64,000 nucleotides of DNA from Streptomyces sp. ASQP_92 (GTDB lineage Bacteria; Actinomycetota; Actinomycetes; Streptomycetales; Streptomycetaceae): contig NZ_JAODUA010000010.1 of assembly GCF_025399895.1 (NCBI RefSeq), positions 1 through 64,000 of the forward strand, read 5' to 3'. This document shows, piece by piece, positions 58,038 to 64,000 of this stretch (its first letter is position 1; the number at the start of each line of letters is the position of its first letter). Made by a program: the position numbers and the translations under genes. The notes under the pieces were generated by a model. That model was given only the letters and a program-made list of their open reading frames with translations. It was not told the origin of the DNA and did not search any database.

Positions 58038-58514
58038 TCAGATCTTTCCGCGGTGTCCGCGCAGATGCTCGGCGACCGGCCCGAGGGACTCGCGCAGATC
58101 GGCCAGCGCCTCGCTCGACAGCAGGTCGATGAAGTGGCGCCGGACGGACGCCACATGGTGCGGGGCGACCTTCTCCATGGTGTCCGTGCCCTGCTCGGTC
58201 AGGACGGCGTACAGCCCGCGCCGGTCAGACTCGCAGTTCTCGCGCCGGACCAGACCCGCGTTCTCCATGCGGGTGATCTGGTGCGAGAGGCGGCTCTTGG
58301 ACTGGAGGGTGGCGGCCGCGAGGTCGCTCATCCGCATCCGCTTGTCCGCCGACTCCGAGAGGTTCACCAGGATCTCGTAGTCGTTGTTGGTCAGGCCGAA
58401 CGGCTGCAGATCCTTCTCCAACTGGTACGTCAGCATCCTGTTGACGTCCAGATAGGTGCGCCAGGCGCACTGCTCGTCGTCGCTCAGCCAGTTCGTGGCC
58501 GTCTCGGTCTCCAT
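58038..58514 (-). CDS. MarR-family transcriptional regulator
   Basis: 158 residues. The winged helix is visible (LTNNDYEILVNLSES, RMSDLAAATLQSKSRLSHQI, MENAGLVRRENCESDRRGLYAVLTEQG). Such proteins usually repress an efflux pump or oxidoreductase and respond to phenolic ligands or oxidants. Its likely former target, an MFS transporter, survives only as a fragment downstream. The ATG at 58514 has TAGAAT exactly six bases upstream and no ribosome binding site, so the mRNA is probably leaderless. Confidence 0.91.
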   Translation of the reverse strand: METETATNWLSDDEQCAWRTYLDVNRMLTYQLEKDLQPFGLTNNDYEILVNLSESADKRMRMSDLAAATLQSKSRLSHQITRMENAGLVRRENCESDRRGLYAVLTEQGTDTMEKVAPHHVASVRRHFIDLLSSEALADLRESLGPVAEHLRGHRGKI

Positions 58515-58520
58515 ATGTGG

Positions 58521-58550
58521 ATTCTACCTAAGAAGTTGAATTCTGAACAA
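58521..58550 (-). promoter_or_regulatory. marR promoter (TTGTTC-N18-TAGAAT)
   Basis: On the minus strand TTGTTC (58550-58545), 18 bases, TAGAAT (58526-58521), six bases, then the marR ATG. This is the best housekeeping-like promoter in the window. The AT-rich spacer with partial dyad symmetry may hold the MarR operator. Confidence 0.65.
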
Positions 58551-58557
58551 AGTCCGG

Positions 58558-58642
58558 GAGTGTGACGCCCGGCACGTCGGGCGGTCGCGCATGGCGCGCG
58601 CACCGCCCGCCCCGAGGGGCTCAGACGTTCGACGTCACACTC
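58558..58642 (-). terminator. nested inverted repeats after the AIM24 genes
   Basis: Outer perfect 10-bp arms (GAGTGTGACG at 58558-58567, CGTCACACTC at 58633-58642) enclose an inner hairpin (CGGGCGGT 58578 to ACCGCCCG 58609). On the minus strand this follows the last AIM24 gene by 13 bases. Confidence 0.6.
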
Positions 58643-58655
58643 CGCAGACTACCGC

Positions 58656-59432
58656 TCACAGGCCGAAGCGACGCTGGAGGTCACCCAGCTGGCCGGGAAG
58701 GCGCGGTCCCGCCGCGGCCTGGCCCGGCCCGCCCTGGCCGCCGCCCGGCACCCCGGGCTCGTTGGCGACCTGCCCGGTCGCCTGCTCCGCCATGAGGACC
58801 TCGGTGGACTGGAGCAGCACCGTACCCGCCCCCACGAACTCGAACTGGTGCTCCTCGCCGGACGTTCCGCCGAGCCCGGTGAGTGACCGGATTCCGCCCA
58901 GGACGCCCGTCATGTACCCGTGGTCGTAGTGGTGACAGGGGGAGGGGCAGTCCGCCCAGCCGACCAGTGCCTGCGGGTCCACCCGGATCGGCGGCTCCAT
59001 GAAGACGACCGGACCGTTGGAGGCCGCGACGAACTTGCCGGTGCCGATCAGGGTCAAGAAGCCCGGCACGATCGACTGCTTCAGGGCCAGCGTGGGCTGG
59101 TAGGCCAGCAGGTTGCCGGAGCGGATCGTCAGATTGCCGTCGTCCAGGTCGTAGCTGTTGACGTCGAAGGCGCGGTCCGCGAGCAGCATCTTGCCGCTGC
59201 CGTCCGCCACCACCCAGTCGCTCGCGTGCAGCGGCGAGTGGAAGCTGGTGCGCAGCAGCCGGTCGAGCCGGCCGTGGCCGATGCCGTTGAACTCGATCCG
59301 CCCGTAGTAGGCGATCATCTTGCCCTTCTGCAGGAACCACTGGCTCGATTTGAGCTCCACGCAGAAGGTGTACTTGTTGACGTTGTCGTCGGACGGCAAC
59401 GAGTGGGGATCGAAGATCACCGGGGCGGTCAC
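58656..59432 (-). CDS. AIM24-family protein, third of three
   Basis: 258 residues. The core is the AIM24/TerD-like beta-rich domain, with WFLQKGKMIAYYG, DSGSGKMLLADRAFDV-like and LALKQSIVPGFLTLIGTGKF stretches, plus an extended C-terminal tail (Gly/Pro/Gln-rich, PGGGQGGPGQAA). The function of bacterial AIM24 proteins is not established; yeast Aim24 affects mitochondrial membranes. It overlaps the preceding gene (GTGA), so the three are one operon. Start is GTG at 59432. Confidence 0.85.
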   Translation of the reverse strand: MTAPVIFDPHSLPSDDNVNKYTFCVELKSSQWFLQKGKMIAYYGRIEFNGIGHGRLDRLLRTSFHSPLHASDWVVADGSGKMLLADRAFDVNSYDLDDGNLTIRSGNLLAYQPTLALKQSIVPGFLTLIGTGKFVAASNGPVVFMEPPIRVDPQALVGWADCPSPCHHYDHGYMTGVLGGIRSLTGLGGTSGEEHQFEFVGAGTVLLQSTEVLMAEQATGQVANEPGVPGGGQGGPGQAAAGPRLPGQLGDLQRRFGL

Positions 59433-60079
59433 AGCTTGTCCTCCGAGGCCTGTACGTACACCGAACCCTGGCCGGACAGTTCGAGCTGGAAGGCCTCGCC
59501 GGAGCCCCGGCCCACCATGTCGCGCCAGCCGAGCGCGGTCGAGAGCTTGTTGCGCACGTCGCCGTGGTGGGCGACGTAGGCCTGGGGGTCGACATGGACC
59601 GGGCGCTGCGGGGTGATCGGAAGCTCGATCACGCCGCCGTGTGCCATCACCGCGACCGCGCCGTGGCCCTTGAGGGTGGTGGTGAACAGGCCCTGGCCGG
59701 TCACCTGGCCGCGCACCATGCCCATCACGCCGCCCTGCGAGCCCATGAACATGGTGCCCTGCTGGAGGGTGCCGTCGAAGGCGAGCAGACGGTCGGCCTC
59801 GACGTACAGGGTGTCGCCCTGCAGGTTGATGACCTGGATGTGGTGGCCGCCGTGGCCGAACATCACGGTCCCGCTGCCCTCGACCGTCATCAGCGGGGTC
59901 GCCTCGTTGGCCACCCGGCGGCCGATCATCGACATCAAACCGCCCTGGCCGCCCTGGATGTTGGGGGTGAAGGACACCTCGCCCTTGTAGGCGAGCATCG
60001 CGCCGCGCTGGCTGAACATCTTCCGGCCGGGCTCCACCGTCGCCTCGACCATCTTCGAGTTGATCTCGCGGAAGGGCAT
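59429..60079 (-). CDS. AIM24-family protein, second of three
   Basis: 216 residues of the same beta-rich fold: GRKMFSQRGAMLAYKGEV, MTVEGSGTVMFGHGG, GQGLFTTTLKGHGAVAVMAHGG, and GSGEAFQLELSGQGSVYVQ at the end. About 35-40 percent identity by eye to the first protein, indicating gene duplication. The ATG at 60079 shares one base with the stop of the first gene, and its own stop overlaps the third start. Confidence 0.87.
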   Translation of the reverse strand: MPFREINSKMVEATVEPGRKMFSQRGAMLAYKGEVSFTPNIQGGQGGLMSMIGRRVANEATPLMTVEGSGTVMFGHGGHHIQVINLQGDTLYVEADRLLAFDGTLQQGTMFMGSQGGVMGMVRGQVTGQGLFTTTLKGHGAVAVMAHGGVIELPITPQRPVHVDPQAYVAHHGDVRNKLSTALGWRDMVGRGSGEAFQLELSGQGSVYVQASEDKL

Positions 60080-60717
60080 CAGACGTCCCCGCCGATCGTG
60101 TTGCGCTCGCTCGGCTGCACGTACACCAGGCCCTCGCCCTCGAACCGGATCTGGAACGCCTCGCCCGAGCCCTCGCCGAGGAAGGTGCGGAAGGTCACCC
60201 CGGACTGGAAGTGCTGCTGGAGGTTGCCCTGGTGCGCGATGTACGCGCCGGGGTCGACGGACAGCGGGTACTGGGCGCTGACCCGCAGCACCACGGCAGG
60301 CCCGTCCGACATGATCGCGGCCTGCCCGTGGCCCTCGATGGTCGTGGTGAACAGGCCGTTGCCCTGGCTCGCGCCCCGCAGGCCGGTGAAGGTGGTGCCG
60401 GTGCGCAGCCCGGCGTCGGTGGCGAGCAGATTGCTCGACTCGACGAAGAGCTTGTCGCCCTGGAGGCTGACGAGGTTGATCTCGCTCGCGCGGTCGGCGA
60501 AGTAGCACGTGCCGTGTCCCTTCACCTCCATCACGGTCATCTGTTCGCCGGTGAGGCGGCGGGTCACCATGCCGCGCAGACCCTCACCGCCGCCGGACAT
60601 CTTCTTGAACGCCATCTGGCCGTCGTAGGCGACCATCGAGCCGTTCTTCGCTTTCACTGCGTCGCCCGTCATGTCGACGGCGAGCACCTTGCTGCCCTGG
60701 AGTCGGAACATTGCCAC
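60079..60717 (-). CDS. AIM24-family protein, first of three
   Basis: 212 residues: KAKNGSMVAYDGQMAFKK, MEVKGHGTCYFADRASEINLV, NGLFTTTIEGHGQAAIM, GSGEAFQIRFEGEGLVYVQP. Start is GTG at 60717, because TAACGT lies six bases upstream on the minus strand and no ribosome binding site is present (ATG at 60711 is the alternative). It leads the three-gene operon. Confidence 0.87.
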   Translation of the reverse strand: MAMFRLQGSKVLAVDMTGDAVKAKNGSMVAYDGQMAFKKMSGGGEGLRGMVTRRLTGEQMTVMEVKGHGTCYFADRASEINLVSLQGDKLFVESSNLLATDAGLRTGTTFTGLRGASQGNGLFTTTIEGHGQAAIMSDGPAVVLRVSAQYPLSVDPGAYIAHQGNLQQHFQSGVTFRTFLGEGSGEAFQIRFEGEGLVYVQPSERNTIGGDV

Positions 60718-60729
60718 GGCCCGACGTTA
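60718..60729 (-). promoter_or_regulatory. -10 element for leaderless AIM24 operon (TAACGT)
   Basis: TAACGT (60729-60724, minus strand), six bases, GTG at 60717. Confidence 0.42.
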
Positions 60730-60784
60730 GCTGCCGGGGACCCGCCCCGACAGGGGCAAGGGTGCGATGTCAGAATGGGGAACG

Positions 60785-60804
60785 TTTGTGCATGCGTTCA
60801 CAAA
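60785..60804. promoter_or_regulatory. inverted repeat before the DUF3817 gene
   Basis: TTTGTG (60785-60790), 8 bases, CACAAA (60799-60804), between the divergent AIM24 operon and DUF3817 gene. It is operator-like; the binding protein is unknown. Confidence 0.4.
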
Positions 60805-60872
60805 GATCGCTGCCGAACGATCGCGCCTGACGATCACTGCCGCCCGCCCCTCCCAGCGAAGGTGCCCCGCCC

Positions 60873-61217
60873 GTGGACCTCAAGACAGCCTCCGCCCTGC
60901 ATCGACTCCGACTGATCTCGCTCCCCGAGGCCATCTCGTTCCCGATCCTGCTGGTGTGCTCCCTGCTCAAGCGCACCACCTCGTTCGACGGGGTCATGGT
61001 GATGGGCATGGTCCACGGCATCCTGTTCACGCTGTACGTGATCTTCTGGCTGGACGCGTGGAACCGCACCAAGTGGTCGGCGAAGACCGGCGTGCTCTAC
61101 TTCGTGCTCGCGGTGCTGCCCTTCGGCGGCTTCTACGCCGAGCGCAAGATCCGGCGCGAGCTGGACGACGCGGTGATCGCCACCCGCGCCCGCAAGGAAG
61201 GCGTGGTCAACGCGTGA
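60873..61217 (+). CDS. DUF3817 membrane protein
   Basis: 114 residues with three membrane segments ([59 protein letters not shown]), matching the actinobacterial DUF3817 family. Function unknown. The GTG follows GCGAAGG. It overlaps the next gene by four bases (GTGA), so the two are coupled. Confidence 0.85.
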   Translation: MDLKTASALHRLRLISLPEAISFPILLVCSLLKRTTSFDGVMVMGMVHGILFTLYVIFWLDAWNRTKWSAKTGVLYFVLAVLPFGGFYAERKIRRELDDAVIATRARKEGVVNA

Positions 61218-61507
61218 TCGTCGCCTTCTCGGTCAGTCCGCTCGGCGTCGGTGAGGACGTGGGCGAGTACGTGGCGGACGCGGTCCGGGTGGTGCGCGAG
61301 TCGGGTCTGCCCAACCGCACGGACGCCATGTTCACCTCCATCGAGGGGGAGTGGGACGAGGTGATGGACGTCGTGAAGCGTGCGGTGGCCGCCGTCGAGG
61401 CCCGCTGCAACCGCGTCTCGCTCGTCCTCAAGGCGGACATCCGCCCCGGCGTCACGGACGGCCTGACGTCCAAGGTCGAGACGGTGGAGCGCCACCTGTC
61501 GGCCTGA
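61214..61507 (+). CDS. MTH1187-family thiamine-binding-like protein
   Basis: 97 residues of the DUF77/MTH1187 fold, a small ferredoxin-like protein some members of which bind thiamine or related ligands: [55 protein letters not shown]. The GTG at 61214 overlaps the DUF3817 stop, arguing that the two proteins act together, though how is unknown. A strong hairpin follows. Confidence 0.85.
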   Translation: MIVAFSVSPLGVGEDVGEYVADAVRVVRESGLPNRTDAMFTSIEGEWDEVMDVVKRAVAAVEARCNRVSLVLKADIRPGVTDGLTSKVETVERHLSA

Positions 61508-61537
61508 CCGGCCACCCCTGGACGACCGAACGCACCC

Positions 61538-61571
61538 GAGAGCCCCCGGCCCACCCCGGCCGGGGGCTCTC
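61538..61571 (+). terminator. terminator after the DUF3817/MTH1187 pair
   Basis: GAGAGCCCCCGGCC (61538-61551) and GGCCGGGGGCTCTC (61558-61571) form a perfect 14-bp stem with a 6-base loop. Confidence 0.88.
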
Positions 61572-61664
61572 GCGCGTCCGGAACCCGGCCGCAACCCGCC
61601 CGGAACCCGGGCGCGAGGGGCCGCTCCCGGCCACCAAAGCCGTCCACCGTAGAACCGCTCACTC

Positions 61665-61674
61665 GGAGTACTCC
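61665..61674. promoter_or_regulatory. GGAGTACTCC palindrome upstream of cslA-like gene
   Basis: A perfect 10-bp palindrome with partly symmetric flanks (ACT...AGT). It lies 30-90 bases before the candidate starts of the next gene, so it could be an operator. Confidence 0.35.
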
Positions 61675-61757
61675 AGTCGACACGCCGGGCTTTCTCCACT
61701 TTTGTGGGGATATCACCCCGTGCAAAAACCCTGCTCGACGACAAGCTGGAGGGCACC

Positions 61758-63524
61758 GTGCGTCCGGAGGGCTATGACTACGACACCCACAGCCGACTGG
61801 CCGGACCCCTGACAGAGCCGGGCGCCAAGCCCTACCGGGTCCAGTACCGGAGTCTGCTCTCCCAGGAACCGCACCGCATACGCGCCGTGCTCCTGATGAC
61901 CCTGGCCCCCATACTCACCGGCCTGCTCCTCGTCTATCTCGTCTGGCCCACCCACTGGGTCGAGCGCGAGGGCGGCGACCGCTGGCTGATCGACCTCGAC
62001 ATCGCGATGCTGGTGTCGATCGCTCTGATCGAGCTCTTCATGGTCGCCAACGTCGCCTCGGTGGCCCACGCCACGCTGGTCGCCCGCGACCCCGTCCCGG
62101 TCACCCCCGAAGAGGGCACCCGGGTCGCCTTCCTCACCACGTACGTACCGGGCAAGGAACCCATATCCATGGTGCGGGGAACCCTGGAGGCGGCCGTCCG
62201 GCTCACCCACACCGGGCCCCTGGACATCTGGCTCCTGGACGAGGGCGACGACGAACGGGCCAAGGCGCTCTGCGCGGAACTCGGCGTACGCCACTTCACC
62301 CGCAAGGGCGTCCCCGAGTGGAACCGCGAGAAGGGCGCCCACAAGGCCCGCACCAAGCACGGCAACTACAACGCGTGGATCGCGATGCACGGCGGCGGCT
62401 ACGACTTCTTCGCCTCCGTCGACACCGACCACGCCCCGCTCCCCAACTTCCTGGAGCGGATGATGGGTTACTTCCGCGACCCCGACGTCGCCTTCGTCGT
62501 CGGACCGCAGGTGTACGGGAACTACGACTCGCCGGTCACCAAGGCAGCCGAGTCCCAGCAGTTCCTCTTCCACGCGCTGATCCAGCGGGCCGGCAACCGC
62601 TACCGCGCCCCGATGTTCGTCGGCACCAACAACGTGGTGCGGATCGCGGCCCTGCGCCAGATCGGCGGCCTGTACGACTCGATCACCGAGGACATGGCCA
62701 CCGGCTTCGAACTGCACCGGCACAAGAACCCGAGGACAGGACACCACTGGCGCTCCGTGTACACCCCGGACGTGCTGGCCGTCGGCGAGGGCCCGGCCTC
62801 CTGGACCGACTTCTTCACCCAGCAGATGCGCTGGTCGCGCGGCACCTACGAGACGCTGTTCAAGCAGTACTGGAAGGCACCCTTCACCATGCCGCCCGGC
62901 CGGCTGCTCTCGTACACCCTGATGCTCGTGTACTACCCCATGACGGCCGTCAACTGGCTTCTGGGGATCGTGAGTTGCGTCCTCTTCCTCTGGTTCGGAG
63001 CCTCCGGCACCGAGGTCACCGCCTCCGTCTGGCTGATGCTCTACAGCGACGCGGCCGCCCTCCAGATCGGCCTGTACCTGTGGAACCGGCGGCACAACGT
63101 CTCGCCCCACGAACCCGAGGGCTCGGGCGGCCTCGCGGGCATGGGCATGTCGGCGCTCTCGGCGCCCATCTACCTCAAGTCGCTCGGCTCGGCCCTGCTG
63201 CGCACCCGCGGCCGGTTCGTCGTCACGCCCAAGGGCGGCCAGGCCAGCCCCGACCGGCTGTGGACCTTCCGGATCCATCTGTTCTGGGCGGCCGTGCTCG
63301 CCTGCTCGCTGGTCGCCTCCGTGCGCTACGGCCACACCCACGCCGCGATGCGCACCTGGGCCGTGCTCGCCCTGTGCATCGCGCTGGCCCCGGCGGCCAT
63401 CTGGGCCTGGACCGCGGTGCGCGCACGCGCGGCGACCCGCGGCACGGTGAAGCCCGCCGCCCCGCAGCCCAAGGCGACCGGTGAGGCGGAACCCGCCGTC
63501 GCCACGACGACAGGAGGGAACTGA
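61758..63524 (+). CDS. cslA: membrane glycan synthase, GT2 family (CslA-like)
   Basis: A processive beta-glycan synthase. 588 residues: two N-terminal membrane helices, a cytoplasmic GT2 domain with the D, DxD, TED and Q(Q/R)xRW motifs (LLDEGDDE, SVDTDHAP, ITEDMATGF, QQMRWSRG), then further membrane helices. In S. coelicolor CslA makes a tip polysaccharide with the copper oxidase GlxA, and the same partner type follows here. The GTG at 61758 is chosen because GGAGGG lies four bases before it; a GTG at 61704 would give 18 more residues but has no ribosome binding site. The position differs from the S. coelicolor locus as I recall it, so this could be a paralogue. Confidence 0.85.
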   Translation: MRPEGYDYDTHSRLAGPLTEPGAKPYRVQYRSLLSQEPHRIRAVLLMTLAPILTGLLLVYLVWPTHWVEREGGDRWLIDLDIAMLVSIALIELFMVANVASVAHATLVARDPVPVTPEEGTRVAFLTTYVPGKEPISMVRGTLEAAVRLTHTGPLDIWLLDEGDDERAKALCAELGVRHFTRKGVPEWNREKGAHKARTKHGNYNAWIAMHGGGYDFFASVDTDHAPLPNFLERMMGYFRDPDVAFVVGPQVYGNYDSPVTKAAESQQFLFHALIQRAGNRYRAPMFVGTNNVVRIAALRQIGGLYDSITEDMATGFELHRHKNPRTGHHWRSVYTPDVLAVGEGPASWTDFFTQQMRWSRGTYETLFKQYWKAPFTMPPGRLLSYTLMLVYYPMTAVNWLLGIVSCVLFLWFGASGTEVTASVWLMLYSDAAALQIGLYLWNRRHNVSPHEPEGSGGLAGMGMSALSAPIYLKSLGSALLRTRGRFVVTPKGGQASPDRLWTFRIHLFWAAVLACSLVASVRYGHTHAAMRTWAVLALCIALAPAAIWAWTAVRARAATRGTVKPAAPQPKATGEAEPAVATTTGGN

Positions 63525-63527
63525 GCC

Positions 63528-64000
63528 ATGCCCTTCCGGCCCTCGAAGAGGACGAAGAAGACCCTGCTGGGCGGCGGCGCCGTCGTGGTCCTCGCGGGGC
63601 TCAACGCACCCGCGGCCGTCTCCTTCGCCACCGCGCAGTACCACGCCTACGAGATCGCCCAGCCCGAGTACATGCGCCAGTACGGCGCCTGGCACGGCGT
63701 CGACATCCCCAAGGAGTACCGCACCAACGCCATCCACGCGGCGCTGCTGCACACCGGCAAGGTGCTCATCATCGCGGGCTCCGGCAACAAGCAGACCCAT
63801 TTCGACGCGGGCACCTTCGACACCGTGCTGTGGAACCCGAAGGACAACTCCTTCAAGAAGATCCCCACCCCCGAGGACTTTTTCTGCGGCGGCCACGCCC
63901 AGCTCCCGGACGGCAAGCTCCTGGTGGCGGGCGGAACGGCCCGCTACGAGGTCCTGGACGGCGAGGTGAAGCGGGCCGGCGGCGGCATGCGGGTCAAGAA
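63528..64000 (+). CDS. glxA: galactose-oxidase-like radical copper oxidase (GlxA-like), 5' part
   Basis: Only the first 157 residues lie in the window. After a basic N-terminus and one membrane segment (about 11-30, TLLGGGAVVVLAGLNAP), the sequence follows the GlxA N-terminus: QPEYMRQYGAW, NAIHAALLHTGKVLIIAGSGN, and DFFCGGHAQLPDGKLLVAGG, where Cys120 should form the thioether with the active-site tyrosine. GlxA is membrane bound and works with CslA in making or modifying the tip glycan. The ATG is three bases after the cslA-like stop, with GGAGGGAA. The rest, with the copper ligands, lies beyond the window. Confidence 0.85.
   Translation, partial: MPFRPSKRTKKTLLGGGAVVVLAGLNAPAAVSFATAQYHAYEIAQPEYMRQYGAWHGVDIPKEYRTNAIHAALLHTGKVLIIAGSGNKQTHFDAGTFDTVLWNPKDNSFKKIPTPEDFFCGGHAQLPDGKLLVAGGTARYEVLDGEVKRAGGGMRVK

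Overview
The window is a piece of a Streptomyces chromosome. The DNA is very GC rich, GTG and TTG starts are common, the ribosomal-type genes are actinobacterial, and the gene order lysA-hom-thrC-thrB-rho-LCP-rpmE-prfA-prmC-sua5-glyA-wecA-atp operon-chitinase and later nucS-filP-scy-mce-thiolase-meaB matches, from memory, the conserved SCO5353 to SCO5405 stretch of S. coelicolor. It ends in a cslA/glxA-type pair, which I recall at a different place (around SCO2836-2837) in S. coelicolor.

Region 1 (1-8 kb): a small membrane protein, tRNA-Arg(CCG), an orphan receiver protein, nrtL, then the aspartate-family genes lysA, hom, thrC and thrB. Region 2 (8-18.3 kb): transcription and translation functions (rho, L31, RF1, the RF methylase PrmC, the t6A enzyme Sua5), an LCP wall-polymer ligase, a phosphatase-like protein lacking its nucleophilic cysteine, a serine hydroxymethyltransferase and a WecA/MraY-family transferase. 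rho and rpmE each carry a close match to the sigma-R (disulfide stress) promoter consensus. Region 3 (18.5-26.4 kb): the complete ATP synthase operon atpIBEFHAGDC, interrupted by two hairpins. Region 4 (26.4-35.3 kb): a DUF2550 protein, a secreted CBM2-FnIII-GH18 chitinase with DasR-like operators, two two-component systems, two small exported proteins, and dispersed and tandem intergenic repeats.

Region 5 (35.2-49.5 kb): a PduO-type cobalamin adenosyltransferase, a drug-type ABC exporter under a divergent TetR repressor with a clear palindromic operator, 3-hydroxybutyryl-CoA dehydrogenase, a STAS protein, a large membrane-anchored STAND-like NTPase with an extracellular Pro/Ser/Thr tail, NucS, several unknowns and two tandem paralogous ABC transporter pairs. 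Region 6 (49.5-57.8 kb): the polar-growth coiled-coil scaffolds FilP and Scy, then methylmalonyl-CoA epimerase, acetoacetyl-CoA thiolase and MeaB. Region 7 (57.8-64 kb): an MFS transporter remnant, a MarR regulator, three tandem AIM24-family proteins, a DUF3817/MTH1187 pair, and a membrane glycan synthase (cslA-like) with the start of a glxA-like copper oxidase cut by the window edge.

Cross-cutting observations: eight genes have a TANNNT hexamer placed 5-6 nt before the start codon, consistent with leaderless mRNAs. A family of CTGGGG...CCCCAG hairpins recurs, including inside the atp operon and inside the first codons of prmC. All names rest on motif recognition and recalled synteny; no database search was run.
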